A stretch of 64,000 bases of DNA from Fusobacterium nucleatum_L (lineage in GTDB: Bacteria; Fusobacteriota; Fusobacteriia; Fusobacteriales; Fusobacteriaceae), in assembly GCF_050231725.1 (NCBI RefSeq), contig NZ_CP077172.1:1488001-1552000 (forward strand), read 5' to 3'. Position 1 is the stretch's first letter. Each line of letters starts with the position of its first letter. A program made the translations under genes and the position numbers. A model generated the notes under the pieces. That model worked only from the letters and a program-made list of their open reading frames with translations, was not told the origin of the DNA and searched no databases. Positions 33,416-41,409 of the stretch are shown in pieces.

Positions 33416-33814
33416 ATGAAAAGATTTTTATACATTTTATTTTTTGCTATTTCAATTTTTGTATTTGCTGATGTAGAAAATGGACTTGGAATAGTTGAAG
33501 ATGCTGACTTAAAAGCAGCTGGAGTAAAAGTTGAAAATATAAAGAAAGCTAAAGAATTAATGAATCAGGTAGCAAGTAACTATGAATTAAGACTTTTAGA
33601 AAGAAAACAACTGGAACTACAAATTAATAGATATATTTTAGATGGGCCTGAAAAATATCTAAAACAAATTGATGAAATGTTTGATAAGATAGGAGCAATA
33701 GAAGCAACTATAATGAAAGAAAGATTAAGAAGTCAAGTTCAAATGAAAAAATATATAACTACTGAACAATATATGAAAGCAAAAGAAATTGCTATAAAAA
33801 GATTATCAAAGTAA
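33416..33814 (+). CDS. Periplasmic helical protein, Spy/CpxP/CnrX-like
   Basis: 132 residues with a signal peptide (KRFLYILFFAISIFVFA). The mature part is almost wholly helical (VKVENIKKAKELMNQVASNY, ERKQLELQINRYIL, YITTEQYMKAKEIAIKRL). A long helical hairpin and a terminal 'xTTEQY' motif resemble the LTxxQ-type periplasmic sensors and chaperones Spy, CpxP and CnrX. It is the third gene of the sigma cassette (16 bp after the small membrane protein) and could be the periplasmic sensor. Family membership is tentative. Confidence 0.6.
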   Translation: MKRFLYILFFAISIFVFADVENGLGIVEDADLKAAGVKVENIKKAKELMNQVASNYELRLLERKQLELQINRYILDGPEKYLKQIDEMFDKIGAIEATIMKERLRSQVQMKKYITTEQYMKAKEIAIKRLSK

Positions 33815-33821
33815 TAAAAAT

Positions 33822-33849
33822 ATGGGAGAAAAAAATTTCTCATTTTTTA
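33822..33849 (+). terminator. Terminator after the sigma cassette
   Basis: GGGAGAAA and TTTCTC form a short hairpin followed by ATTTTTTAA. Confidence 0.6.
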
Positions 33850-33861
33850 ATTAATTTTAAC

Positions 33862-33890
33862 TTGCATTCTTAATGTAAATATGCTAAAAT
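33862..33890 (+). promoter_or_regulatory. Promoter of rpmE2
   Basis: TTGCAT (33862-33867), a 17-bp spacer, TAAAAT (33885-33890), with the gene 37 bp on. Confidence 0.7.
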
Positions 33891-33927
33891 TATCCTTGAT
33901 ATCAGAAAATTTTAGGAAGGTGAAAAA

Positions 33928-34173
33928 ATGAGAAAAGGAATACATCCTGAATTTAATCTTGTTGTTTTTGAAGATATGGCTGGGAATCAATTCTTAACTA
34001 GATCTACAAAATTACCTAAAGAAACAACAACTTTTGAAGGAAAAGAATATCCAGTAATAAAAGTAGCTGTTAGCTCAAAATCACACCCATTCTATACTGG
34101 AGAACAAAGATTTGTTGATACAGCTGGAAGAGTTGACAAGTTTAATAAGAAATTCAACTTGGGTAAAAAATAA
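33928..34173 (+). CDS. rpmE2: 50S ribosomal protein L31, type B
   Basis: The 81-residue protein begins MRKGIHPEF and contains FEDMAGNQFLTRST and SSKSHPFYTGEQRFVDTAGR, diagnostic of L31. It has no cysteine at all and includes the extra strand of the type B form, so it does not bind zinc. In other bacteria this paralogue replaces the zinc-binding L31 in zinc shortage; in Fusobacteria it may be the only copy. It is monocistronic with a terminator. The ribosome site is TAGGAAGG. Confidence 0.95.
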   Translation: MRKGIHPEFNLVVFEDMAGNQFLTRSTKLPKETTTFEGKEYPVIKVAVSSKSHPFYTGEQRFVDTAGRVDKFNKKFNLGKK

Positions 34174-34180
34174 TTAATTT

Positions 34181-34210
34181 AAAAAACAGGGTTTCTTATC
34201 CTGTTTTTTT
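34181..34210 (+). terminator. Terminator after rpmE2
   Basis: AAAAAACAGG pairs with CCTGTTTTTT around an 8-9 nt loop with a T run. Confidence 0.85.
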
Positions 34211-34232
34211 ATGAAAAAAGGGAGGAAAATAT

Positions 34233-34856
34233 ATGTCAGTAATTGAAGTTAATCACCCACTTATCGAGCATAAGATGACTATTCTTAGAAGTGTTGATAC
34301 AGACACAAAATCATTTAGAGAAAATTTAAATGAAATAGCTAAACTTATGACTTACGAAGCAACAAAAAATCTAAAGTTAGAAATAACAGAAGTAACTACA
34401 CCATTGATGAAAACACAGGCTTATACTTTACAAGATAAAGTTGCATTAGTTCCTATATTAAGAGCAGGGCTTGGAATGGTAGATGGAATACTTGATTTAA
34501 TTCCCACTGCTAAGGTCGGGCATGTAGGAGTTTATAGAAATGAAGAAACTCTTGAACCAGTTTATTACTATTGTAAATTACCAACTGATATAGCATCAAG
34601 AAAGGTTATACTTGTTGACCCTATGTTAGCAACAGGAGGTTCAGCAGTTTATGCTATTGACTATTTGAAAGAACAAGGAGTAACAGATATAATATTTATG
34701 TGCTTAGTTGCAGCACCAGATGGGATAGCTAGGCTACTAAATAAACATCCAGATGTACCTATTTATACAGCTAAAATAGACCAAGGTTTAAATGAAAATG
34801 GATATATCTATCCAGGACTTGGAGACTGTGGAGATAGAATATTTGGAACAAAATAA
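34233..34856 (+). CDS. upp: Uracil phosphoribosyltransferase
   Basis: Upp converts uracil and PRPP to UMP in pyrimidine salvage. The 207-residue length is normal. Visible are the N-terminal VIEVNHPLIEHKMTILR, the loop VPILRAGLGMVDG, the PRPP-binding VDPMLATGGSA and the C-terminal uracil-binding GDCGDRIFGTK. The ribosome site is GGGAGGAA. The following lipase-like gene begins 9 bp after its stop. Confidence 0.96.
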   Translation: MSVIEVNHPLIEHKMTILRSVDTDTKSFRENLNEIAKLMTYEATKNLKLEITEVTTPLMKTQAYTLQDKVALVPILRAGLGMVDGILDLIPTAKVGHVGVYRNEETLEPVYYYCKLPTDIASRKVILVDPMLATGGSAVYAIDYLKEQGVTDIIFMCLVAAPDGIARLLNKHPDVPIYTAKIDQGLNENGYIYPGLGDCGDRIFGTK

Positions 34857-34865
34857 GGAATATTT

Positions 34866-35654
34866 ATGAAGAAATTTTTTAAAATTTTATTTTTTATTGT
34901 ATTATTTTCTATTTTGATACTATGGTTAGTAAAAATTTTTCTATTGACTCATAAATATGAAATAAAATATTATAATGAAGATAAAATGGAAAAAGATATA
35001 GTAATAACTTTTAATGGTATCTATGGGACAGAAAAACAGCTGAGATTTATAGATGAAAAATTAGCTGAAAATGGTTATTCTGTTGTTAGTATACAGTATC
35101 CTACAGTCAATGATAGAATTGTGGAAATGACAGATAAATATATTGTTCCAATTATTGATGAGCAAGTAAAAAAGTTAAATGAAATTAATTTAGAAAGAAG
35201 AAATAAAAATCTAGCTGAATTAAAAATAAATTTTGTTGTTCATTCTATGGGCTCATGTTTAATTAGACACTATTTAAAAGAAAATAAGTTGGATAATTTA
35301 GGAAAGGTTGTTTTAATCTCTCCTCCATCACATGGAAGTCAACTATCTGATAATCCTATAGCTGATTTATTATGGTATTTTATAGGACCTGCTGTTGCAG
35401 ATATGAAAACAGCTGAAAATAGTTTTGTGAATCAATTAGGAAACCCTGATTATCCTTGTTATGTTCTAATAGGAGATAAGTCTAATAATTTTCTATATTC
35501 TATGCTTATAAAAGGTGAAGATGATGGAATGGTACCTCTTGCCACGGCAAAACTAGAAGGCTCACCTTTAAAGACAATAGAAAATACCACACATACAAGT
35601 ATTTTAGATAAACAAGAAACAGTTGATGAAATTTTAAAATTTTTAAAAGAATAA
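34866..35654 (+). CDS. Membrane-anchored alpha/beta hydrolase (lipase-like)
   Basis: 262 residues with an N-terminal hydrophobic anchor (about residues 4-27) and an alpha/beta hydrolase fold. The nucleophile elbow is VVHSMGS (Ser 127). A later EDDGMVPLATA supplies the acid and NTTHTSIL the catalytic His. The open-ended ITFNGIYGTEKQLRFI and ISPPSHGSQL resemble triacylglycerol lipase and PGAP1-like folds. It probably acts on a lipid or ester outside the inner membrane. It shares the upp transcript; the pairing has no obvious meaning. Confidence 0.82.
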   Translation: MKKFFKILFFIVLFSILILWLVKIFLLTHKYEIKYYNEDKMEKDIVITFNGIYGTEKQLRFIDEKLAENGYSVVSIQYPTVNDRIVEMTDKYIVPIIDEQVKKLNEINLERRNKNLAELKINFVVHSMGSCLIRHYLKENKLDNLGKVVLISPPSHGSQLSDNPIADLLWYFIGPAVADMKTAENSFVNQLGNPDYPCYVLIGDKSNNFLYSMLIKGEDDGMVPLATAKLEGSPLKTIENTTHTSILDKQETVDEILKFLKE

Positions 35655-35661
35655 TATATAA

Positions 35662-35710
35662 AAAAGCTATTATAAATAGAGTTTTTTCTCTAAATATAAT
35701 AGCTTTTATT
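35662..35710. terminator. Bidirectional terminator
   Basis: AAAAGCTATTATA (35662-35674) pairs with TATAATAGCTTTT (35695-35707), with an inner GAG/CTC pair in the loop. It separates convergent genes. Confidence 0.8.
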
Positions 35711-35729
35711 CTTTATAAAAATATTTTTA

Positions 35730-36740
35730 CTATGCTTTTATATCGTTTTTGCAAGCACCAGTATCTATGTATTCTTTTAAGTTTTCAAAAGAAGTTTCTA
35801 TCATATTTGAAGCAGCTTCATCAGTGTAAGATCCAACGTGAGGAGTTACTAAAACTCTTGGATATAAATCTAGTAATCTATTATATAGAGGGAAGTCAGC
35901 TCTGAATTCAGCTTGTTTATCAGAGAAGTTTTTAAAGAAGTAGTTAACTTCTCCTTCAATAGTATCTATACCAGCAGCTGCAAGATGTCCATTTTCAAGG
36001 GCTTCTACTACAGCTTCTAAATCCATTAATTCTCCTCTAGCAGTATTTATTAATATAGAATTTTCTTTCATATTGCTTAAAAATTCTTTAGTAACAATTT
36101 TTCCATTTTCTTTTATGAATGGAGCATGTAAAGTTATTATATCACTTTTCTTAACTAGTTCGTCCATAGAAACTTGAGTAACTATATCTTCTACACCAGT
36201 TTTAGGGAACATATCATATCCTATAACGTTTGCTCCTAAACCTTTAAATAATTTAGCTGCAGTGAATCCAATTCTTCCAAGTCCAACTACACCAACAGTA
36301 CAGTTTCTAATTTCTCTTGAGAACATTTGAGCATCAACTGTGAAATTTCTTTTGTTAAATTTTTCAGCAGTATAAGGTAAGTGTCTTAATAAAGACATAG
36401 CTAATGAAACAGCTAATTCAGCTATTGCATTTGGAGAATAGAATGGAACATAAGCTAATTTAAATCCTAATTCTTTAGCATATTTTACATCTATATGGTT
36501 AGTTCCAACTGTTCTAGTAAGTAGATATTTTACTCCATATTCTTTATACATATCTAAAACTTCTTTTGTAGCAAAACAGTTTCCACGAAGAACAACACAT
36601 TCAAATCCTTTTGCTTTTTCAGCAGTTTCTTTACTGTTAAGATAATCAGGAATTAATTCTAAATCAAATCCAAATCTCTTATTTTGTTCATGAAATAAAG
36701 GCACTTCAACTTCTCTTACACCATAAAATAAAACTTTCAT
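35730..36740 (-). CDS. hgdH: (R)-2-hydroxyglutarate dehydrogenase (D-2-hydroxyacid dehydrogenase family)
   Basis: The enzyme reduces 2-oxoglutarate to (R)-2-hydroxyglutarate with NADH, the second step of the hydroxyglutarate pathway of glutamate fermentation. The 336-residue protein has the Rossmann motif VGVVGLGRIG, and catalytic Arg, Glu and His in INTARGELMD, IDTIEGEVN and VTPHVGSYTDEA. The N terminus (KVLFYGVREVEVPLF, VLRGNCFATKEVLDMY) matches closely what I remember of Acidaminococcus HgdH, more so than D-lactate dehydrogenases. The divergent neighbour gdhA supplies its substrate. It has its own extended -10 promoter. D-lactate dehydrogenase is the alternative. Confidence 0.85.
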   Translation of the reverse strand: MKVLFYGVREVEVPLFHEQNKRFGFDLELIPDYLNSKETAEKAKGFECVVLRGNCFATKEVLDMYKEYGVKYLLTRTVGTNHIDVKYAKELGFKLAYVPFYSPNAIAELAVSLAMSLLRHLPYTAEKFNKRNFTVDAQMFSREIRNCTVGVVGLGRIGFTAAKLFKGLGANVIGYDMFPKTGVEDIVTQVSMDELVKKSDIITLHAPFIKENGKIVTKEFLSNMKENSILINTARGELMDLEAVVEALENGHLAAAGIDTIEGEVNYFFKNFSDKQAEFRADFPLYNRLLDLYPRVLVTPHVGSYTDEAASNMIETSFENLKEYIDTGACKNDIKA

Positions 36741-36801
36741 TAAATCTCCTCCTTAAAAATTAAAAGTAATCTATATTTTATTAGTTTTTGTACTTAAATT
36801 A

Positions 36802-36811
36802 ATTATAACAT
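36802..36811 (-). promoter_or_regulatory. Extended -10 promoter of hgdH
   Basis: On the minus strand ATGT-TATAAT (36802-36811), about 60 bp before the hgdH ATG, with a weak T-rich -35. Confidence 0.55.
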
Positions 36812-37024
36812 AAAAAAAATAAAAAAAAAGAACAAATATTTATAAAATTTATATTTTCATATATATAATGAAACTTTAATGAAATATTTAAAATAAAATG
36901 AATAAGAAAATATTAATAATTTATATAATTAATAATAAAAAAAATATTAATATAAAAAAATAATTCATTATATTTTTTTCAATTATATTACATATTGTAT
37001 CGAAAATTTAAAAAAAATTTTACA

Positions 37025-37052
37025 TTGACATATAAAAAAAATATGATAAAAT
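37025..37052 (+). promoter_or_regulatory. Promoter of gdhA
   Basis: TTGACA (37025-37030), a 16-bp spacer ending in TGA, TAAAAT (37047-37052). It combines a consensus -35 with an extended -10, suiting a major catabolic enzyme. Confidence 0.75.
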
Positions 37053-37117
37053 ATAAAATATAAATAGAACAAAAATTTATTGATTTTTGTTTATTAATTT
37101 TTAAGGAGGAATTTAGA

Positions 37118-38395
37118 ATGAGTAAAGAAACTTTAAACCCACTAGCAAGCGGACAACAACAAGTTAAAAAAGCATGTGATGCTTTAGGATTGGATCCAGC
37201 AGTATACGAATTATTAAAGGAACCTCAAAGAATAATAGAAATTTCTATCCCTGTAAGAATGGATGATGGATCTGTAAAAACATTTAAAGGATACAGATCA
37301 GCTCACAATGATGCAGTAGGTCCTTACAAAGGAGGAATCAGATTCCACCAAAACGTTAATTCCGATGAAGTAAAAGCTCTTTCTTTATGGATGAGTATTA
37401 AATGTCAAGTAACTGGAATCCCTTATGGAGGAGGAAAAGGTGGAATTACTGTAGACCCTTCTGAATTATCTCAAAGAGAATTAGAACAATTATCAAGAGG
37501 ATGGGTAAGAGGAATGTGGAAATACTTAGGTGAAAAAGTAGATGTTCCTGCTCCTGATGTAAATACAAATGGACAAATTATGGCTTGGATGCAAGATGAA
37601 TATAATAAATTAACTGGTGAACAAACTATAGGAGTATTCACTGGAAAACCTTTATCTTATGGAGGATCTCAAGGAAGAAATGAAGCAACTGGATTTGGTG
37701 TTGCAGTAACTATGAGAGAAATATTCAAAGCATTAGGAAAAGAATTAAAAGGTGCAACAGTTGCAGTTCAAGGATTTGGAAATGTTGGAAAATACTCTGT
37801 TAAAAATATAATGAAATTAGGTGGAAAAGTTGTAGCAGTTGCTGAATTTGAAAAATCAAAAGGAGCATTTGCTGTATATAAAGAAGCTGGATTTACATTT
37901 GAAGAATTAGAAGCTGCAAAAGCTGCTGGAAGCTTAACAAAAGTTGCAGGAGCTAAAGAAATATCTATGGATGAATTCTGGGCTTTAAATGTTGAAGCTA
38001 TTGCTCCATGTGCATTAGAAAATGCTATTAAAGAACATGAAGCAAACTTAATAAAAGCTGGAATAATTTGTGAAGGAGCAAACGGACCAATAACTCCAGA
38101 AGCTGATGAAATTCTTTATAAAAAAGGAACAGTAGTTACTCCTGATGTTTTAACAAATGCTGGAGGAGTTACAGTATCTTACTTTGAATGGGTTCAAAAT
38201 ATCTATGGATACTATTGGACAGAAAAAGAAGTTGAAGAAAAAGAAGAAAGAGCTATGGTTGATGCTTTCACACCTATATGGGCATTAAAGAAAGAATTTG
38301 ATGGAAAAGGACAACCTATTTCTTTCAGACAAGCTACTTATATGAAATCTATTAAGAGAATAGCTGAAGCTATGAAAATTAGAGGATGGTACTAA
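37118..38395 (+). CDS. gdhA: Glutamate dehydrogenase (NAD type)
   Basis: GdhA oxidatively deaminates glutamate to 2-oxoglutarate, the entry to glutamate fermentation. The 425-residue hexameric type has the substrate motif PYKGGIRFHQNVN, the catalytic GIPYGGGKGGITVDP and the coenzyme fold VQGFGNVGKYSV. Codon use is strongly biased to the preferred AT-ending codons, as in highly expressed genes. The ribosome site is AAGGAGGAA. It is divergent from hgdH; together they form steps one and two of the hydroxyglutarate pathway. Sharing of NADH between them keeps redox balance. Confidence 0.96.
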   Translation: MSKETLNPLASGQQQVKKACDALGLDPAVYELLKEPQRIIEISIPVRMDDGSVKTFKGYRSAHNDAVGPYKGGIRFHQNVNSDEVKALSLWMSIKCQVTGIPYGGGKGGITVDPSELSQRELEQLSRGWVRGMWKYLGEKVDVPAPDVNTNGQIMAWMQDEYNKLTGEQTIGVFTGKPLSYGGSQGRNEATGFGVAVTMREIFKALGKELKGATVAVQGFGNVGKYSVKNIMKLGGKVVAVAEFEKSKGAFAVYKEAGFTFEELEAAKAAGSLTKVAGAKEISMDEFWALNVEAIAPCALENAIKEHEANLIKAGIICEGANGPITPEADEILYKKGTVVTPDVLTNAGGVTVSYFEWVQNIYGYYWTEKEVEEKEERAMVDAFTPIWALKKEFDGKGQPISFRQATYMKSIKRIAEAMKIRGWY

Positions 38396-38441
38396 TTCTT
38401 TAACTTAAATAAGTTAGCTGAATAAATAACAATATAAAATT

Positions 38442-38474
38442 AACACCCAAGGTATTAACTTTGGGTGTTTTTAT
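38442..38474 (+). terminator. Terminator after gdhA
   Basis: AACACCCAA (38442-38450) pairs with TTGGGTGTT (38461-38469), with a T tail. Confidence 0.85.
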
Positions 38475-38477
38475 ATA

Positions 38478-38517
38478 TAAAAAAGGTTATTACAAACTTA
38501 AATTTGCAATAACCTTT
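38478..38517 (-). terminator. Terminator after lgt
   Basis: On the minus strand AAAGGTTATTGCAAA pairs with TTTGTAATAACCTTT (one G-U pair), followed by TTTATATA. Confidence 0.75.
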
Positions 38518-38526
38518 AATGTTTAT

Positions 38527-39393
38527 TTAAAATACTTTTTTGTTATCTTTTTTTAAGAAGAAAATTGAAACTGCAATTAGTATAATACTTATTACATGAG
38601 GTGCTCTAAAACTAAAGAACATTAAATCTTCTACTCTAAAGAAACTTACTATAATTCTATTGATAGAATAGATTATTATATACCACCACCATAAATAACC
38701 AGCTGCTTTATCTTCCTTTTTTCTTAAAATAAACCAAATTATAAAGAATCCTATAAGATTTAATATTAATTCATATAACATAGCAGGATGCAATGCTAAG
38801 TTAGGAAACTCACTTCCAGCTGGTGATGAAGTTGGAAATACAACTCCCCAAGGAACGAGTTCAGGATAATTTGCCTTATCTGCTAAAGAGAATGATTGAT
38901 ATTGGGTATACCATTCATAAAATTTTGGTTTTAAATTAAATATAACAGAAAATGGTGTAAAAGTTGGAACTCCGTGTACTTCGCCATTCATAAAATTTCC
39001 TATTCTACCAATAGCTTGTCCTAAAATAAATGGTCCTGCTGCAAAATCTCCTAAAACTAAAGGATTTATTTTTTTTATTTTTGCAAAGATAAGTGTTCCA
39101 ACAATACCACCTAATATTCCACCATGTATAGCCATTCCACCATGCCAAACAGCTGGAATTTCAAGTGGATTTTGCAAATAATAAGGAAGATTAAATAACA
39201 CATAGTAAAGTCTTCCACCTATAAGTCCTGAAATAATAGCGACAAAGGCATAATTTTCAACTAAATTGGTATCAAAATTTTTTTCTTTTGCAATTTTTTT
39301 CCCAAGAGAAGTACCAACAAAAAACGCTATAGCATACATAAGTCCATAATAATGTAATTCAAAGGGACCTATTTTTAAAAATACTGGATTCAT
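38527..39393 (-). CDS. lgt: Prolipoprotein diacylglyceryl transferase
   Basis: Lgt transfers diacylglycerol from phosphatidylglycerol to the lipobox cysteine of prelipoproteins at the inner membrane. The 288-residue protein has seven membrane helices and the signature GRIGNFMNGEVHG, plus the N-terminal HYYGLMYAIAF and AVWHGGMAIHGGILGG. It lies 26 bp downstream of the DUF368 gene, which in turn follows alr by 4 bp, so the three form an envelope operon. Substrates in this window include the lipoproteins at 5866, 18433 and 52493. Confidence 0.95.
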   Translation of the reverse strand: MNPVFLKIGPFELHYYGLMYAIAFFVGTSLGKKIAKEKNFDTNLVENYAFVAIISGLIGGRLYYVLFNLPYYLQNPLEIPAVWHGGMAIHGGILGGIVGTLIFAKIKKINPLVLGDFAAGPFILGQAIGRIGNFMNGEVHGVPTFTPFSVIFNLKPKFYEWYTQYQSFSLADKANYPELVPWGVVFPTSSPAGSEFPNLALHPAMLYELILNLIGFFIIWFILRKKEDKAAGYLWWWYIIIYSINRIIVSFFRVEDLMFFSFRAPHVISIILIAVSIFFLKKDNKKVF

Positions 39394-39419
39394 CTAATAA
39401 AAACTCCTTAACTAATATT

Positions 39420-40202
39420 TTAAATACTTAACCACATTTGAATAATAGAGAAAGTTATAATTCCTTCTATAAAAAACAAAGTAAATTCTCTATGATTTTT
39501 TAGTAAATAATTTATTGCTTTTGAAAAAGCTACCAAGCCCATTCCTATACCTAATGCTAACATAAGTAAAGGTCCAAAAATTGTAAAAGATTTTTCTTCT
39601 AAAGCCGAAGTAAGAGAGGAAATTAAATACACTACATTATAATATTCACCTAACATCATAAGTAACAATGAACCTGAAATACCTGGAATGATCATTGCTC
39701 CTGCTGCAATAGCTCCACAAAAAAACAATTTTAATAAATATCCTCTTGTAAAACATACTCCTCTAACTAATTGAATAGTAACAGCTCCTGTTGTTTTATC
39801 TCCATATTTTAATCCTAAAAAGATAAAAATTATCATAATTATAGCTCCGTAAGAGAAAGCTAATATATTTTTTTTTTTCTTATAATCCAATCCTTTTACT
39901 ATGTAAGGGATAGATGGTAATATAAGTAAAGTAAATACTGTTACTGTAATTTTAGGATAGTTAGAGATGGAATATTTTATGATATTTGCAAAAAGGAAAA
40001 TCCCAGTTGCTGCTCCAATTAAAACAATAAGTAAATAGAAAAAATAAGAAAGTTTAGTTTTTCTATCAACCAAAAAGAAATTTCCTATTTTTTCTGTAAT
40101 AGGGTCATATACATTCAACATAACAGCTAATGTACCTCCAGAAACTCCAGGAATTATATTGGCTATACCAATAACTATTGATTTTAAAAAAAGTAGTATC
40201 AT
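39420..40202 (-). CDS. DUF368 membrane protein, probable undecaprenyl-phosphate translocase (PopT-like)
   Basis: 260 residues with about eight helices and the two DUF368 repeats GIANIIPGVSGGTLAVML and AAGAMIIPGISGSLLLMMLG, one near each end of the protein. DUF368 proteins were recently shown in other bacteria to return undecaprenyl phosphate across the membrane for reuse in cell-wall and surface polymer synthesis. The start at 40202 lies 4 bp after the alr stop, with AAGGAGAA inside the end of alr. The position between alr and lgt supports an envelope role. The assignment is by family, not by direct evidence here. Confidence 0.88.
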   Translation of the reverse strand: MILLFLKSIVIGIANIIPGVSGGTLAVMLNVYDPITEKIGNFFLVDRKTKLSYFFYLLIVLIGAATGIFLFANIIKYSISNYPKITVTVFTLLILPSIPYIVKGLDYKKKKNILAFSYGAIIMIIFIFLGLKYGDKTTGAVTIQLVRGVCFTRGYLLKLFFCGAIAAGAMIIPGISGSLLLMMLGEYYNVVYLISSLTSALEEKSFTIFGPLLMLALGIGMGLVAFSKAINYLLKNHREFTLFFIEGIITFSIIQMWLSI

Positions 40203-40206
40203 TTAT

Positions 40207-41286
40207 TTAGTTTTCTTCTCCTTCAAAAATTCTTTTAACTCTAAGTGGTGACATAGCTATTAAAAACTCTAACATACTCAAACCTGTTCTCATTTTCATT
40301 TCGTTAGGTCTATGGTATAGATGAACTTTATCCCCTACATTAACTCTATCGTCAACTTCAATAAAAGTATTATCCATAGTAACTTGTGAAATAACATACT
40401 CTTTCTTTTTTATAAGACAAGTAGTTTTATTATTAGCTTTTAGAAAGCCATCACCATAACCAATCTTAATTTTTGCAATTTTTTTAGTTTTAGGACTTAT
40501 AGAAGATAAATCTTCATAGGCAACATAATCTAATTCATTAACATATCTAACAGAATCTACATAACCAATAAGTCCTGTAAAAACAGGTTTTAAATCTAAA
40601 TCATAAAAACCTGCTTCTTGTAGACCATAAGTCAACATTCCTGTCCTAATATGAGTTACAACTTCAACATCATAGTTATAAATTCCTGCTGCATTTTGAA
40701 GATGTATCATTTCAAAATTATCTTTACCTAATTTATTAACAACTTCTGTAAATTTTCTGATAACTTCTAAACCATCAGTATATGATGCAGAAAATAGATG
40801 TGAAAAAATACTTAGGAACCTTAGACTATTGAATTTAATAAGATTTTTTAATTCGTCAACTTCTTCTTCTTTTATACCATTTCTACCAAAACCAAAGTCA
40901 ATTTTTAAAGATAATCTATCTATTGGAATATTATTAGCCAAAGCATTTTTTAAATCTTTAATACTATTAATAGTAGGACAAATTTGAGGATATTTTTCAA
41001 GAAAAGAATAATCATCATCTAATGATTCAAAAACTAAAATTTTAAAATCACTTATAGAAAAATTATTTATCATATATTCTGTAATAGATGTAGCTTCAGA
41101 AAATCTTGCCACTGCCCAAGTTTTCAAATTGAAATCATATAGTGCTTTTGCAATCAAAAGAGAATTATGACCATAAGCATTAGCTTTTATAACTGGTAAT
41201 AATTCCTTTTGTTTGTATTCTCTTAAATATTCAATATTGTGATATAAAGCATCTTTATCTAGTGAAACATAAAAAGAAGTATTCAT
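40207..41286 (-). CDS. alr: Alanine racemase
   Basis: Alr makes D-alanine for peptidoglycan. The 359-residue PLP enzyme has the cofactor lysine K34 in VIKANAYGHN, the substrate loop IDFGFGRNGI, HLQNAAGI and the tyrosine segment KIGYGDGF. The ribosome site is TAGGAGG, and an extended -10 (TGTTATAAT, 41325-41333 on the minus strand) lies 39 bp upstream. It is first of the run alr - DUF368 - lgt. Confidence 0.95.
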   Translation of the reverse strand: MNTSFYVSLDKDALYHNIEYLREYKQKELLPVIKANAYGHNSLLIAKALYDFNLKTWAVARFSEATSITEYMINNFSISDFKILVFESLDDDYSFLEKYPQICPTINSIKDLKNALANNIPIDRLSLKIDFGFGRNGIKEEEVDELKNLIKFNSLRFLSIFSHLFSASYTDGLEVIRKFTEVVNKLGKDNFEMIHLQNAAGIYNYDVEVVTHIRTGMLTYGLQEAGFYDLDLKPVFTGLIGYVDSVRYVNELDYVAYEDLSSISPKTKKIAKIKIGYGDGFLKANNKTTCLIKKKEYVISQVTMDNTFIEVDDRVNVGDKVHLYHRPNEMKMRTGLSMLEFLIAMSPLRVKRIFEGEEN

Positions 41287-41367
41287 AATAAAAGCCTCCT
41301 AATAATTAATATTCTCTGCATTTAATTATAACATAAAAAATTGATTTAGTGCAAAATATATAGAGAA

Positions 41368-41403
41368 TAAAAAATGCTTGATAAATTAAATAACAAGCAT
41401 TTT
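41368..41403 (-). terminator. Terminator after the small membrane gene
   Basis: On the minus strand AAAATGCTTG pairs with CAAGCATTTT around a 13-nt AT loop, followed by TTTATT. Confidence 0.75.
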
Positions 41404-41409
41404 AGTATT

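Larger units (their letters stand above)
36741..37117. other. 377-bp AT-rich divergent promoter region of hgdH and gdhA
   Basis: It is made almost entirely of A and T with many poly-A tracts. Promoters for both genes lie at its ends. Between about 36830 and 37015 I see no gene, RNA or clear operator; the phased A-tracts suggest intrinsic curvature. Confidence 0.6.

Noticed and set aside
36741..37117. Replication origin or centromere-like site in the AT-rich gap
   Set aside because: No DnaA boxes or iterons were seen; AT-richness alone is common in this genome.
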